A stretch of DNA of 46,035 nt, from IMG/VR virus record IMGVR_UViG_3300029448_000062, positions 1,127 to 47,161 of that record, one strand, 5' to 3'. Source of the stretch: a virus. Under the pieces are notes generated by a model. That model was given only the letters and a program-made list of their open reading frames with translations, made no database searches and had not been told where the DNA came from. Shown here one piece after another: positions 1 to 7,265 of this stretch; positions within the stretch are counted from its first letter, which is position 1, and each line of letters starts with the position of its first letter. A program made the position numbers and the translations under genes.

Positions 1-201
1 ACCATGTACGTTTTCTTCGTCTGTATCGTCTACCTCACATCCACTAAATATTATTTGAAAACTTAAACACCTATTAGGCATTGTTGTTACAGCTATTGCC
101 ATTCCATGCAAAAACTCGCCATGATATTTCTCATGGTTACAAGTATATTCTCTTCTCACCCAACACTTAAAATGGGGTATATTGCTTTGCAAATAAGCCA
201 T
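1..201 (-). CDS. Conserved phage protein, cut by the window edge
   Basis: An open frame starts with ATG at 201 and runs without a stop through base 1, so only the first 67 residues are visible. The start lies just past the stop of the upstream 106-aa gene. The visible part is rich in aromatic residues and His/Cys, includes the stretch HGEFLHGMAIAVTT, and ends DDTDEENVHG. I recall similar short proteins next to tail genes in uncultured marine phages, where the chain continues past the cut; that is memory, not a search. Function unknown. Its position between the adaptor gene and the tail nozzle suggests a virion or tail-assembly role. Confidence 0.75.
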   Translation of the reverse strand, partial: MAYLQSNIPHFKCWVRREYTCNHEKYHGEFLHGMAIAVTTMPNRCLSFQIIFSGCEVDDTDEENVHG

Positions 202-202
202 A

Positions 203-523
203 TTAACTTGTTGTTACTGATACAATACCAACATGACCAAACATTGTATCTATTTTAGCATCAAAATCATCAAATCTAGGCACTCCAACGTGAATTTCTA
301 ATGGCTCTGTTGCATCAGGTCTTGCATCTCTTATAGACTGAGGATCATCACTTTTTACTCTTCCTACAAAATTTTGAGGATGATCACCGTCAGCTACATC
401 TCTTCCTACTCTTACACCATTTTTTTTACCATTAGTAAACTCATACACAAGTTCTGCTATTGGATATCTAAACCCTGTTCTATCGCAAATTCCAAAAGCA
501 TATTTTCCTCTTGCATAAGTCAT
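203..523 (-). CDS. Conserved small virion-region protein (106 aa)
   Basis: A 106-aa protein translated right after the gp4-like adaptor gene: its ATG at 523 overlaps the adaptor stop codon by one base. The sequence begins with a motif around CDRTGFRYP and contains VRVGRDVADGDHPQNFVGR. I associate this pattern with a small conserved protein of marine podoviruses and pelagiphages. There is no signal peptide or membrane segment. It lies between the head-tail adaptor and the tail nozzle, so a head-completion or tail-joining role is plausible but unproven. Confidence 0.8.
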   Translation of the reverse strand: MTYARGKYAFGICDRTGFRYPIAELVYEFTNGKKNGVRVGRDVADGDHPQNFVGRVKSDDPQSIRDARPDATEPLEIHVGVPRFDDFDAKIDTMFGHVGIVSVTTS

Positions 524-1203
524 TAAGCACTCGTGTAAAATGTATTATACGGAACAAATTTAATAGACGCTGTTTCTGCATCCTCACCTGCAGCCAATTC
601 AAATTGAAATTCATATTCTTGCTTTAAAGAAGCAACTCTATTAGCTACTTCTGGTTTTTTCATTGCTATGTAATATGCCATACCTGCAACTAAACATGGT
701 ACAAATCTAGGAGGTACATAGCTTGTTGTCGTTCCTGCTATTCCAGAAGATATGCTATCTATACCTTTTAGCCTAAAATACGCTAACGTATATGTTGTGT
801 CTGGAACAGGATGGAGAGTTACCGTTGTTGATCCTGAAAGTCTTTGTACAAATATCTGTGTGGGCTTTGCTTGTGTATTTTTGTTAGATTTCTGTGCATA
901 TGTTGATACGCTTATTCTAGAAAGGTTTGTGTCAAGCTGAGATGTTCCTGATCCTGTTCTAATCGTATGCTCTATAATGTCTATTGTGTCTGTTGGCATA
1001 GTGTATGTAGCTGTGCCTGCTGATAAAGACAGAGTACCTGAATCTATTGTAAAAAGATTTATACCTCTGTTTTGCCATTCTAATGTTAGTATATTGAGGC
1101 TTCTTCTAGCTGTTTTTAAATCATAACCAGATCGCATCTCTAGACCTGCTCTTTCAAACGCTTCCTCAAATAATTCTGGTAAATCTGGTGTTACAACTGC
1201 CAT
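523..1203 (-). CDS. Head-tail adaptor, P22 gp4-like (226 aa)
   Basis: Likely the adaptor ring that docks under the portal and seals the packaged DNA. The N-terminal helical part (residues 5-50: PDLPELFEEAFERAGLE, then the DLKTARRSLNILTLEWQNRG helix) matches my picture of P22 gp4-type adaptors, and the length fits. The start is well supported: GGAGGGAAC precedes ATG at 1203. A palindrome of the genome-wide family lies directly upstream of this ribosome site. The partner nozzle gene sits at the far right of the window (45166-46035), consistent with a P22-style short tail. Family assignment is by recognition, not alignment. Confidence 0.75.
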   Translation of the reverse strand: MAVVTPDLPELFEEAFERAGLEMRSGYDLKTARRSLNILTLEWQNRGINLFTIDSGTLSLSAGTATYTMPTDTIDIIEHTIRTGSGTSQLDTNLSRISVSTYAQKSNKNTQAKPTQIFVQRLSGSTTVTLHPVPDTTYTLAYFRLKGIDSISSGIAGTTTSYVPPRFVPCLVAGMAYYIAMKKPEVANRVASLKQEYEFQFELAAGEDAETASIKFVPYNTFYTSA

Positions 1204-1212
1204 GTTCCCTCC

Positions 1213-1232
1213 AAAAGTACTATGGTACTTTT
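1213..1232. repeat. Palindrome family, variant copy
   Basis: AAAAGTAC and GTACTTTT arms around TATG. This is a variant of the genome-wide palindrome, placed just upstream of the ribosome site of the minus-strand adaptor gene and downstream of the 60-aa gene stop. It is the most divergent copy I accept (TAC in place of TTC/TTA in the arm). Confidence 0.5.
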
Positions 1233-1241
1233 ACTTTAATA

Positions 1242-1424
1242 TTAATCTTCTTTTTTTTCAATCACTAATGGTTTGCAGTAAGCTGAATAGTTTCTAGTCT
1301 TACCTGCTGTAGACAAATTAACTATATCTTCATACCATTTGCATTTTGAATAACTAGAATATCTTACCTCTCCCTCTGGTTCTGTGTTGTTCATTATAAC
1401 TAAAATAAATATTAATGTTTTCAT
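1242..1424 (-). CDS. Small protein with signal-like N-terminus (60 aa)
   Basis: ATG at 1424 overlaps the stop of the Cys-rich secreted protein gene (ATGA overlap), which supports translation. The first 12 residues (MKTLIFILVIMN) look like a short export signal or anchor, followed by a polar chain with two cysteines (SKCKWY and AYCKP) that could form one disulfide. Function unknown. With the two genes before it, it forms a three-gene envelope-protein group inserted between capsid and adaptor genes; blocking superinfection or helping lysis are possible roles. Confidence 0.6.
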   Translation of the reverse strand: MKTLIFILVIMNNTEPEGEVRYSSYSKCKWYEDIVNLSTAGKTRNYSAYCKPLVIEKKED

Positions 1425-1921
1425 TTAAAGCTGTCATTTAAAGAGTCTACTACGCTGTCTATATTAGGTTCTTTTCCGTTTGGGTCATACTTGCATTGAA
1501 ACTCTACTGGACACTGCCCCTCAACAACTAAAGTATAAGTATTGTTTGCTCCCTTATATAAACACACTTGCTGTCCATTCTTTGCTTGTTTTCTTTTATA
1601 TCTTCTACACGTTACATACTTTGGGTCTTCTCTTATTCCTCTTCTTTTTTCCTGTTCCCATGTCCAATCGCTAAATTTTTTAAGAAAACAGGTAAAACAT
1701 TGTTTAATATTTTCTGATTTAGCTAAGTATATTACTTCTCCATCAGCGCATAGCCATTCAAACGTATATTGTCCTCCATCTTTTCTAACACAATTACCAC
1801 CAACCTCTGTCGATGCCCATGAGGGAGTAAACAAATAAAACGAGAATAACAGTCCCAACAGCCAAAGTAACAGTAAGAGCAACCCACCCAATAACCTTTT
1901 CTCTAAATATTTTTCTGTCAT
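1421..1921 (-). CDS. Secreted cysteine-rich protein (166 aa)
   Basis: I choose ATG at 1921, not the longer open frame up to 2023, because MTEKYLEKRLLG is followed by a strong Leu-rich hydrophobic core (residues about 10-30) and a likely signal peptidase I site after TPSWAS. The mature part holds eight or more cysteines spread through it, typical of a disulfide-stabilised periplasmic protein. There is no lipobox cysteine at the cleavage site, so it is not an obvious lipoprotein. The gene starts inside the 3' end of the previous gene in another frame, overlapping by 128 bases. Function unknown. Confidence 0.65.
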   Translation of the reverse strand: MTEKYLEKRLLGGLLLLLLWLLGLLFSFYLFTPSWASTEVGGNCVRKDGGQYTFEWLCADGEVIYLAKSENIKQCFTCFLKKFSDWTWEQEKRRGIREDPKYVTCRRYKRKQAKNGQQVCLYKGANNTYTLVVEGQCPVEFQCKYDPNGKEPNIDSVVDSLNDSFK

Positions 1922-2288
1922 AGATTTCTTTTTGCCTTCTTTTACGAATTTGACCTTCCATGCGTAGCAACTCATCCCAAGATGCTGTGCCGTGTTTAAA
2001 CTTAATAAACTGTTGAAGTTCATAGCGTTGCTCTTCTAATCTTTTTTTAGCTGTAAAGGCTTCTATTGCCTCTTGTTCAATGCTACCACCACCGAATAGC
2101 TTACGAACCATTGTAGGGTTCTTTGCAGAATTGTGAGCAGCATCAACATCACTAACAGCACCCATCCAACGAGATAGGTCTTGCGACATGGATTCTAAAT
2201 CTTTTCCTGCCGCAAAAGCCCTTTTAATTCCGTTAAAAGCCGTGCTTGCTGTTGTAACAGCAGCCGAAATAGTTATTGGATCAAACAT
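1794..2288 (-). CDS. Membrane-anchored coiled-coil protein (164 aa)
   Basis: A soluble N-terminal part, a charged helical region (residues about 75-125, rich in E, K and R) and one C-terminal membrane segment (VIGWVALTVTLAVGTVILVLFVYSL, about residues 131-155). MFDPITISAAVTTASTAFN at the start resembles a conserved marine phage protein I remember near tail genes; its role is not known to me. The 3' end overlaps the start of a signal-peptide protein in another frame, an arrangement seen in Rz/Rz1 spanin pairs, but the topology here (C-terminal anchor) is not that of a classical inner spanin. Confidence 0.7.
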   Translation of the reverse strand: MFDPITISAAVTTASTAFNGIKRAFAAGKDLESMSQDLSRWMGAVSDVDAAHNSAKNPTMVRKLFGGGSIEQEAIEAFTAKKRLEEQRYELQQFIKFKHGTASWDELLRMEGQIRKRRQKEIYDRKIFREKVIGWVALTVTLAVGTVILVLFVYSLMGIDRGWW

Positions 2289-2294
2289 TTTTTT

Positions 2295-2897
2295 CTAAGC
2301 GAAAAAAACCGTCATCATGTCTGCATTGTCTAACGTATAGCTAACACTTAATCCACTAGCAAACATTACTCCATTTTGAGGAATAGTTCTGTCCACTGTT
2401 TCATTTGCTGTACCTATCGTTCTTGACTTCATCAATGTTGAGCCACTTTCTGGCGTTCCATTAATAAACGATATTGTACCTGCTGTACCACCTGAAGTTA
2501 TTGAAAAACCTTTTAATCTTGTTCTTCCTCCAAATACAGCTTGAGCGCACAACGAACCTGAACCAACTGTAATGTTAGCTGCGTATTTAGCTGAACACTC
2601 TACAGCACTAACTGTTAAAAATAGTTTAGCCCCTGCTACCGTTTCTGCTGAACCAGTTGATGTAATAACTTCTGTCATAGCGTCACCAAAAACATCAGTA
2701 CCTGTTATAGTACAAGTCTTTGCGTTGTCGCTTGTTCCAGTTGTTGTTACGGTCACATTTCTAGCAGTACCATTTGCATGGGTAGTATTAGCCATAGTTG
2801 CTGACGTATCAGGTCTAGCCGCAGTTACTAAACGATTAGCACTTGCGGCATTTTCATCACTGATCGTAATAACATTTACGTCTGTAATAAGTGACAT
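2295..2897 (-). CDS. Virion protein, decoration-like (200 aa)
   Basis: Thr/Ser/Ala/Gly-rich, almost no Lys, and predicted all-beta by its alternating pattern, as in capsid decoration or head-fibre proteins. Features include TARNVTVTTTGTSDN and a central ITSTGSAETVAG. There is no signal peptide. It lies in the capsid cluster just after the 244-aa gene of similar composition, with ATG at 2897. The function is inferred from position and composition only. Confidence 0.7.
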   Translation of the reverse strand: MSLITDVNVITISDENAASANRLVTAARPDTSATMANTTHANGTARNVTVTTTGTSDNAKTCTITGTDVFGDAMTEVITSTGSAETVAGAKLFLTVSAVECSAKYAANITVGSGSLCAQAVFGGRTRLKGFSITSGGTAGTISFINGTPESGSTLMKSRTIGTANETVDRTIPQNGVMFASGLSVSYTLDNADMMTVFFA

Positions 2898-2914
2898 AAG
2901 ATTACCCCCATAAA

Positions 2915-3649
2915 TTAACCGTTAGCGTAGTCGAAAGCTGCCCCGTGTATCTTAATCATAATTTTACCTGCTGTGTAAGCTGCTTCCGTAGCATCACCTG
3001 AAGTTAAATAAAGATACTTTTTAGTAAGAGCCGATAGTGTTGTTCCTCCATCTGCCTCATTATGAAGACCTAATGTTAAATCACCATTATTAAACAGAAC
3101 TGTGCCACTTGTTACAGCCGCATTTTCTGCTGTTGTTCCTGTTGCAGAACACACTAGGTTAATATCTGGATCACCACCTGTTGGAACTTCTAGGCACATA
3201 AACTCTACTAAATAGGGTATGCCGTTTACAGCACTTGTAAGTTCAGCGATATAGGCATTTGCTGCCCCACCATCTGTACCGATAACATCATCGGCTGTAC
3301 CACCTGATGCTAAACCACCATGTAAATCAATCAATATTGTGGTTATAATATCACCACCGATTTTATTTATGAATGTGTTAATAGCGGCATCTGTAATACC
3401 AGAACCGTGAGCATTTGGGGTTACGTTAAATATTGTAGCAGCTGTACCTAAACTTGAGTTATTAGCACCTGTTGATGTACCTGCGGCTACGATGTTGTCT
3501 CTACCTGAAGTTGCTACTTTTTGTACTTCTAAGACACCACCACTTGATGCAACAATCTGTTCTGTAATAGCTCCAGTTGTTGCGCTTTGAGAAACGGTTT
3601 TAAGACCGTTCTTAGAACGGACTGCACCTGAAAAAGTTGTATTAGCCAT
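2915..3649 (-). CDS. Virion protein, possible decoration protein (244 aa)
   Basis: A Gly/Ala/Thr/Ser-rich protein with an AAGAP-like low-complexity style typical of abundant phage surface proteins. The start at 3649 is preceded by AAGGAGAATTAC, a strong ribosome site, which fits high expression. It follows the major capsid protein gene after a 94-bp gap. The N-terminus (MANTTFSGAVRSKNGLK) resembles head proteins I recall from uncultured marine podoviruses. Exact role unknown; decoration or head-vertex protein is most likely. Confidence 0.7.
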   Translation of the reverse strand: MANTTFSGAVRSKNGLKTVSQSATTGAITEQIVASSGGVLEVQKVATSGRDNIVAAGTSTGANNSSLGTAATIFNVTPNAHGSGITDAAINTFINKIGGDIITTILIDLHGGLASGGTADDVIGTDGGAANAYIAELTSAVNGIPYLVEFMCLEVPTGGDPDINLVCSATGTTAENAAVTSGTVLFNNGDLTLGLHNEADGGTTLSALTKKYLYLTSGDATEAAYTAGKIMIKIHGAAFDYANG

Positions 3650-3743
3650 GTAATTCTCCTTGTCTTGGCTATTGTCAGCTTACGCTGTCAAGGTGAAAGT
3701 TAAAGGGGGCATCCATGAACTAATGCCCCCCTGCGTTTGCTAG

Positions 3744-4655
3744 TTAAGCGGCTCCTGTTGAACCGTAAATTCCAAGTGGATCAGATACACCGAAAGAGTA
3801 TCTCTCTCTTGCTTTGTATCTTACGTTTCCAGTATTGAAATCTCCGTCCATACCAGTTGCCATAGGAGTTCTAACGAAATGCTTCAATCCGTTAGGAACG
3901 TCTGTCATTATAAAGAAAGCATCGCTATCTGTTAGATAATGATTAACTCTATAGCCCTCTGGTATAGAACCATTGGTCTTAATAGCGTTGATATCATTAT
4001 CAGCAGTTCCTACTCTCAAGTCTGTTTGTAGCAATCTAGTTGCTGTAAACATAAGTGCAGGAGGCACGATTAACTTTCTTGGCTTTGCTGCGATTAACAG
4101 TCCTCTTTCATCTACGAAAGCAGCGATGTCAATGACAGCTTGCTCTAGAGATGTTTCGTTGAGGTCAGCCGCTACTGATGGCTGATTTCTGTTGTTACCA
4201 CCTGCCACAGTACCATGAGAGGCACTAAACAAGAACGCACCGTCACCAGATGTGAATGTATCAAATCCAGTGTTAAGCAGTGATGCTGCTTTGGTTTGCT
4301 TTGTATAAGCCATAGCTCTGGCAAGAGCCTTTGTATAACGTGCTGAAAGGCTGTCATACAAATTGTCTTCCATTGCTTCCTCAGTGATAGAGAAACCCAT
4401 AGCGACAGTTTCATGGTTGAAACGTGCTGTGAATGACTCTTGTGCTGTGTCATAAGAGATGGATGCACCTTCCTGTTTAACAGGAGCCGCACCGAACCCA
4501 GACAGCTTTACTTCTTCCTCAAAACTTCTATCGGAGTTTTCAGTTTCATAAATGTCTGCGTGTTCATTCTCATAGCCATCGTACTCTAGTCCAAACAGTG
4601 CGTTAAGACCAGGTAATAACTCTTTTAAGAGTTGCGCTCTACTTACTACTGCCAT
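3744..4655 (-). CDS. Major capsid protein (303 aa)
   Basis: Probably the HK97-fold major capsid subunit, closest in my memory to the Mu gpT-type major head proteins. Supporting points: length near 300; an acidic N-terminal arm (GYENEHADIYETENSDRSFE); a long spine-like helix region (EAMEDNLYDSLSARYTKALARAM); a P-domain segment with HGTVAGGNN; and RKLIVPPALMFTATRLL. It lies between scaffold-type and decoration-type genes. AGGAGGTGGTTAATC before ATG at 4655 is an excellent ribosome site, as expected for the most abundant virion protein. Confidence 0.8.
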   Translation of the reverse strand: MAVVSRAQLLKELLPGLNALFGLEYDGYENEHADIYETENSDRSFEEEVKLSGFGAAPVKQEGASISYDTAQESFTARFNHETVAMGFSITEEAMEDNLYDSLSARYTKALARAMAYTKQTKAASLLNTGFDTFTSGDGAFLFSASHGTVAGGNNRNQPSVAADLNETSLEQAVIDIAAFVDERGLLIAAKPRKLIVPPALMFTATRLLQTDLRVGTADNDINAIKTNGSIPEGYRVNHYLTDSDAFFIMTDVPNGLKHFVRTPMATGMDGDFNTGNVRYKARERYSFGVSDPLGIYGSTGAA

Positions 4656-4657
4656 GA

Positions 4658-5260
4658 TTAACCACCTCCTGGTGCGTTGCCAGAAACAACACCTATGCCA
4701 TGTTGATGACCAGTGTTAAATTTAGCTAACATGATTGGGTAGGAAGAACCTCTTTCATCACCATCATAACCACCTAACCAATCAATAATTCTAATTGGCA
4801 AAGCTGCTGTAACGGCTGTTGTGCTTATGTCTAAAGACACACGAGATATTCCAAATGTAGAACTTGATGCTGTTTGCTCTAACTCTACGTTAGAACCAAT
4901 GTCATCATCATTTACTGTTCCGTCTGCTTGAACGGCAAACGTAACATTTGGATCATCAGCGACATAAGCCATACCTTGGGTATGGGCTGTTCCTGACCAT
5001 TGTTGACTGAAACTAAGCTGACTTGTGCTTAGATCAATATATTTACATCCAAGAAAAATACCGATTGGCGTTGCCGCACTTGTACCTGTATCTTTTTGAA
5101 CAGTGACTGTAGAGCCATCGTCATTTAACTTGACGACATCTCCATAACAAATCCTTGTGGAGTACGAGGATAGGATTGGATACTGGCGAAAACCACCAGT
5201 ATACTCTCCACCGAGAGTGCCTACAGGTCGCAAACCAAAAGGAGCAGATGTGCTAGACAT
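4658..5260 (-). CDS. Virion protein upstream of the capsid gene (200 aa)
   Basis: MSSTSAPFGLRPVGTLGGEYTGG at the start, then a beta-rich chain with GDVVKLNDDGSTVTVQKDTGT and PIGIFLGCKYID. I recall this pattern from marine podovirus proteins placed directly before the major capsid gene and often described as capsid or decoration components. It ends GNAPGGG two bases before the capsid ATG, so the two genes are likely co-translated. A head decoration protein is the best guess. Confidence 0.75.
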   Translation of the reverse strand: MSSTSAPFGLRPVGTLGGEYTGGFRQYPILSSYSTRICYGDVVKLNDDGSTVTVQKDTGTSAATPIGIFLGCKYIDLSTSQLSFSQQWSGTAHTQGMAYVADDPNVTFAVQADGTVNDDDIGSNVELEQTASSSTFGISRVSLDISTTAVTAALPIRIIDWLGGYDGDERGSSYPIMLAKFNTGHQHGIGVVSGNAPGGG

Positions 5261-5273
5261 ATGTCTACCTCCA

Positions 5274-5708
5274 TTAAGTTGATCGGGTGCTTCGCTCTGG
5301 TTTTAGAACGGGCATCCGAGGGTCATTGTTACGCAAGTAAGAATTGTCCACTGACTCGATTTGCCTCTGAGACATCTCTTTGTGAGCTTCCTTACGAGCC
5401 TCTACTTTTTCGGTTGCGTTACTGCACAATAGCAATCCACCAACCTCTACATTGTCCTTCCATCTTGAGTCTATGTCTGACATGACTTGTAACTCAGGGA
5501 AGTCCTTTGCGGCTACTGGATTCCATCCTTCACGAAATTTGGCAGATACATTAGGTGTATCAGATTGACCCATTACAGATGTTCTAATCCAACGAAATTT
5601 AACACCATTTCTAGGTTCAGGCGTTGGCAAAAGGGTAGGACGCTCCCATCCTTTTTTTCGTAAGTCCATCTCACGGGTTTCGCTATCTCTGGTTTCTCTA
5701 TTAGCCAT
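5274..5708 (-). CDS. Conserved head-region protein (144 aa)
   Basis: A charged N-terminus (MANRETRDSETREMDLRKKGW) is followed by a middle part with FRWIRTSVMGQSDTPNVSAKFREGW and a helical C-terminal region. It has no membrane segment. It starts inside the 3' end of the scaffold gene (8-base overlap) and precedes the virion protein at 4658-5260. I remember homologues in pelagiphage-like genomes annotated as hypothetical. A structural or assembly role is inferred from its position only. Confidence 0.7.
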   Translation of the reverse strand: MANRETRDSETREMDLRKKGWERPTLLPTPEPRNGVKFRWIRTSVMGQSDTPNVSAKFREGWNPVAAKDFPELQVMSDIDSRWKDNVEVGGLLLCSNATEKVEARKEAHKEMSQRQIESVDNSYLRNNDPRMPVLKPERSTRST

Positions 5709-6636
5709 TTGATTGATCCTTCATTAATTGCGCTGCATACTGCTCATTACTGAGTCCAAGTCGCTTTGCGAGTGCTACTTGGGTTCTTGTTAGACGCACT
5801 GTGCGTGATTTTTTTCCGTGTCTTTCAACGGGGGCTACCACGTTTCCGTTTTGGCGTTCAGGTGCTTCTTGCTGAACTTCAAACTTTTCAGGGAATATAT
5901 TTCTCATTCCCTCATCTATTCCTTTATAATACTCTTCTGAGCCTGGCACAACACCTTTTTGTTGCAACTGCTCATGCAACCCCATAGCTGTACCACGCAT
6001 AATAGAGTCTTTTTCAAACCAATCGTTGTTTTTCTGCCACTCTATATCTATTTGAGACAACTTTGGTCTTTGAGGCTTTGGAGGTTCTTGAGCTTTAATT
6101 TCTTGTGGTTGAGGTTTGTATTCTTCTACTCTAAATTTTTCATTCTGTAGCTTGGTTAATTGCTCTTGAGCCTCTATTAGTTTATCAGGGTCTCCTGATT
6201 CATAAGCTTCTTTGTAGTCTTTTTTTGCTTTTTCAAGTTCTGCACCAACTCTGCCTTTTGCCTGATCAATAAGCATTGATTCGCCATCAGCTAAAGTTTT
6301 TCTTAGATTTTCATTTTCTTTTTTAAGATTTTCAGCAAAAGTTAAAGCTTCTTCTCGTAAACGAGCCGCTTCTTCTTTAGCTCTTCTTTCTTCGTGAAAC
6401 TCATATTTTAGCTTTGATATTCTTTTTTGAACACCTTCACTGTAAGTTTTTATTTCTTCTTCAGTTTCGATTTCGTTTTCAGGTTCTGAAGCTTCTTTTC
6501 TTTTTGGAACACGATCTTCTTCTGGGGTGTCATCTACTATTTCTACTTCAAAATCATTAACTTCTTCTTCTTTTCTAGGAAGCTCCTTCATGTTCTCTTC
6601 TGATATAACTTCCTGTTCTTCTGCTAAATTATTCAT
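5701..6636 (-). CDS. Probable capsid scaffolding protein (311 aa)
   Basis: Very acidic N-terminal 70 residues (EEQEVISEENMKELPRKEEE onward), a long Glu/Lys/Ala coiled coil (residues about 65-170), a Pro/Gln linker, and a basic C-terminal helix-turn-helix-like end (RTVRLTRTQVALAKRLGLS). This is the classic scaffold layout, in which the basic tail binds the capsid shell. The gene sits between GroES and the capsid cluster, the usual scaffold position. Its ATG overlaps the GroES stop. No protease domain is visible. Confidence 0.75.
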   Translation of the reverse strand: MNNLAEEQEVISEENMKELPRKEEEVNDFEVEIVDDTPEEDRVPKRKEASEPENEIETEEEIKTYSEGVQKRISKLKYEFHEERRAKEEAARLREEALTFAENLKKENENLRKTLADGESMLIDQAKGRVGAELEKAKKDYKEAYESGDPDKLIEAQEQLTKLQNEKFRVEEYKPQPQEIKAQEPPKPQRPKLSQIDIEWQKNNDWFEKDSIMRGTAMGLHEQLQQKGVVPGSEEYYKGIDEGMRNIFPEKFEVQQEAPERQNGNVVAPVERHGKKSRTVRLTRTQVALAKRLGLSNEQYAAQLMKDQSNG

Positions 6637-7004
6637 ACTCTTCTATACCCTCTTGGATCATCGACCACTGCTTCAACAGTGTCGTCATTAATTAATCTAA
6701 ACTCTTCGTTGTGAATTTTAAATCTTGTTCCTGAGTAAGACCTAAAAATAACAAAATCACCTTCTTTGCAATATGCACCGTTTGGAAATTTATTTTTATC
6801 TTTGTAAGCGTCTTCTCCCATTTTAACAACAAATCCTACAATGGAAGCTATGCCTTCTGCGTCTCTTATAGCATCAGGTACATATACACCACCTTCGGTT
6901 TTTTCTTCTACTTGTACTGGAGAGATTAAAAGTTTATAACCCTTCGGTTTCGGCATTTGAGAAGCTACTTTTGGTTCTTCTTCTTTCTTTACAGCTTGAT
7001 ACAT
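6633..7004 (-). CDS. groES: Phage-encoded GroES co-chaperonin (123 aa)
   Basis: The cpn10 fold is recognisable: KLLISPVQVEEKTEGGVYVPDAIRD (roof strand plus mobile-loop region, residues about 24-48), GFVVKMGEDAYKDK, then CKEGDFVIFRSYSGTRFKI near residues 80-100. The length is a little over cellular GroES (about 97 aa) because of an N-terminal extension (MYQAVKKEEEPKVASQMPKPK). By analogy with T4 gp31, it would partner host GroEL to fold the capsid protein. The location next to scaffold and capsid genes fits this. GAGG precedes ATG at 7004. Confidence 0.85.
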   Translation of the reverse strand: MYQAVKKEEEPKVASQMPKPKGYKLLISPVQVEEKTEGGVYVPDAIRDAEGIASIVGFVVKMGEDAYKDKNKFPNGAYCKEGDFVIFRSYSGTRFKIHNEEFRLINDDTVEAVVDDPRGYRRV

Positions 7005-7054
7005 TTTTTACCTCATGCAGTGATTAAGGATCACAGTTCCTTGCGTTAAAAACG

Positions 7055-7076
7055 AAAAAGTTACATATAACTTTTT
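7055..7076. repeat. Palindrome family copy
   Basis: AAAAAGTTA-CATA-TAACTTTTT, directly downstream of the stop of the 62-aa gene and upstream of groES on the minus strand. It is followed by further T residues. Near-perfect arms. Confidence 0.8.
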
Positions 7077-7265
7077 TTAATCATTATTATAATTTTTCTG
7101 AATGTCAAGTAAGTCTTGATGAATTTTAATAAGACACCTATATTCTCCGACCATTCTAGAGTATTCACTCATGTCGTTAGCATTGCCTGAAGCTATGTGT
7201 TCTTTTAACTGTTCTTTATAATCTATTATTTTTTTTATAATAGGAGCGTAGATTTCTTCACTCAT
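7077..7265 (-). CDS. Small helical protein between portal and GroES (62 aa)
   Basis: Fully helical by composition, with charged heptad-like spacing (KIIDYKEQLKEHI, YRCLIKIHQDLLDIQ). The start ATG at 7265 overlaps the 3' end of the portal gene by 8 bases, as the other late genes do, which supports a real gene. A palindrome copy follows directly after the stop. Function unknown. Small helical proteins in this position can be assembly factors, but nothing in the sequence proves it. Confidence 0.65.
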   Translation of the reverse strand: MSEEIYAPIIKKIIDYKEQLKEHIASGNANDMSEYSRMVGEYRCLIKIHQDLLDIQKNYNND

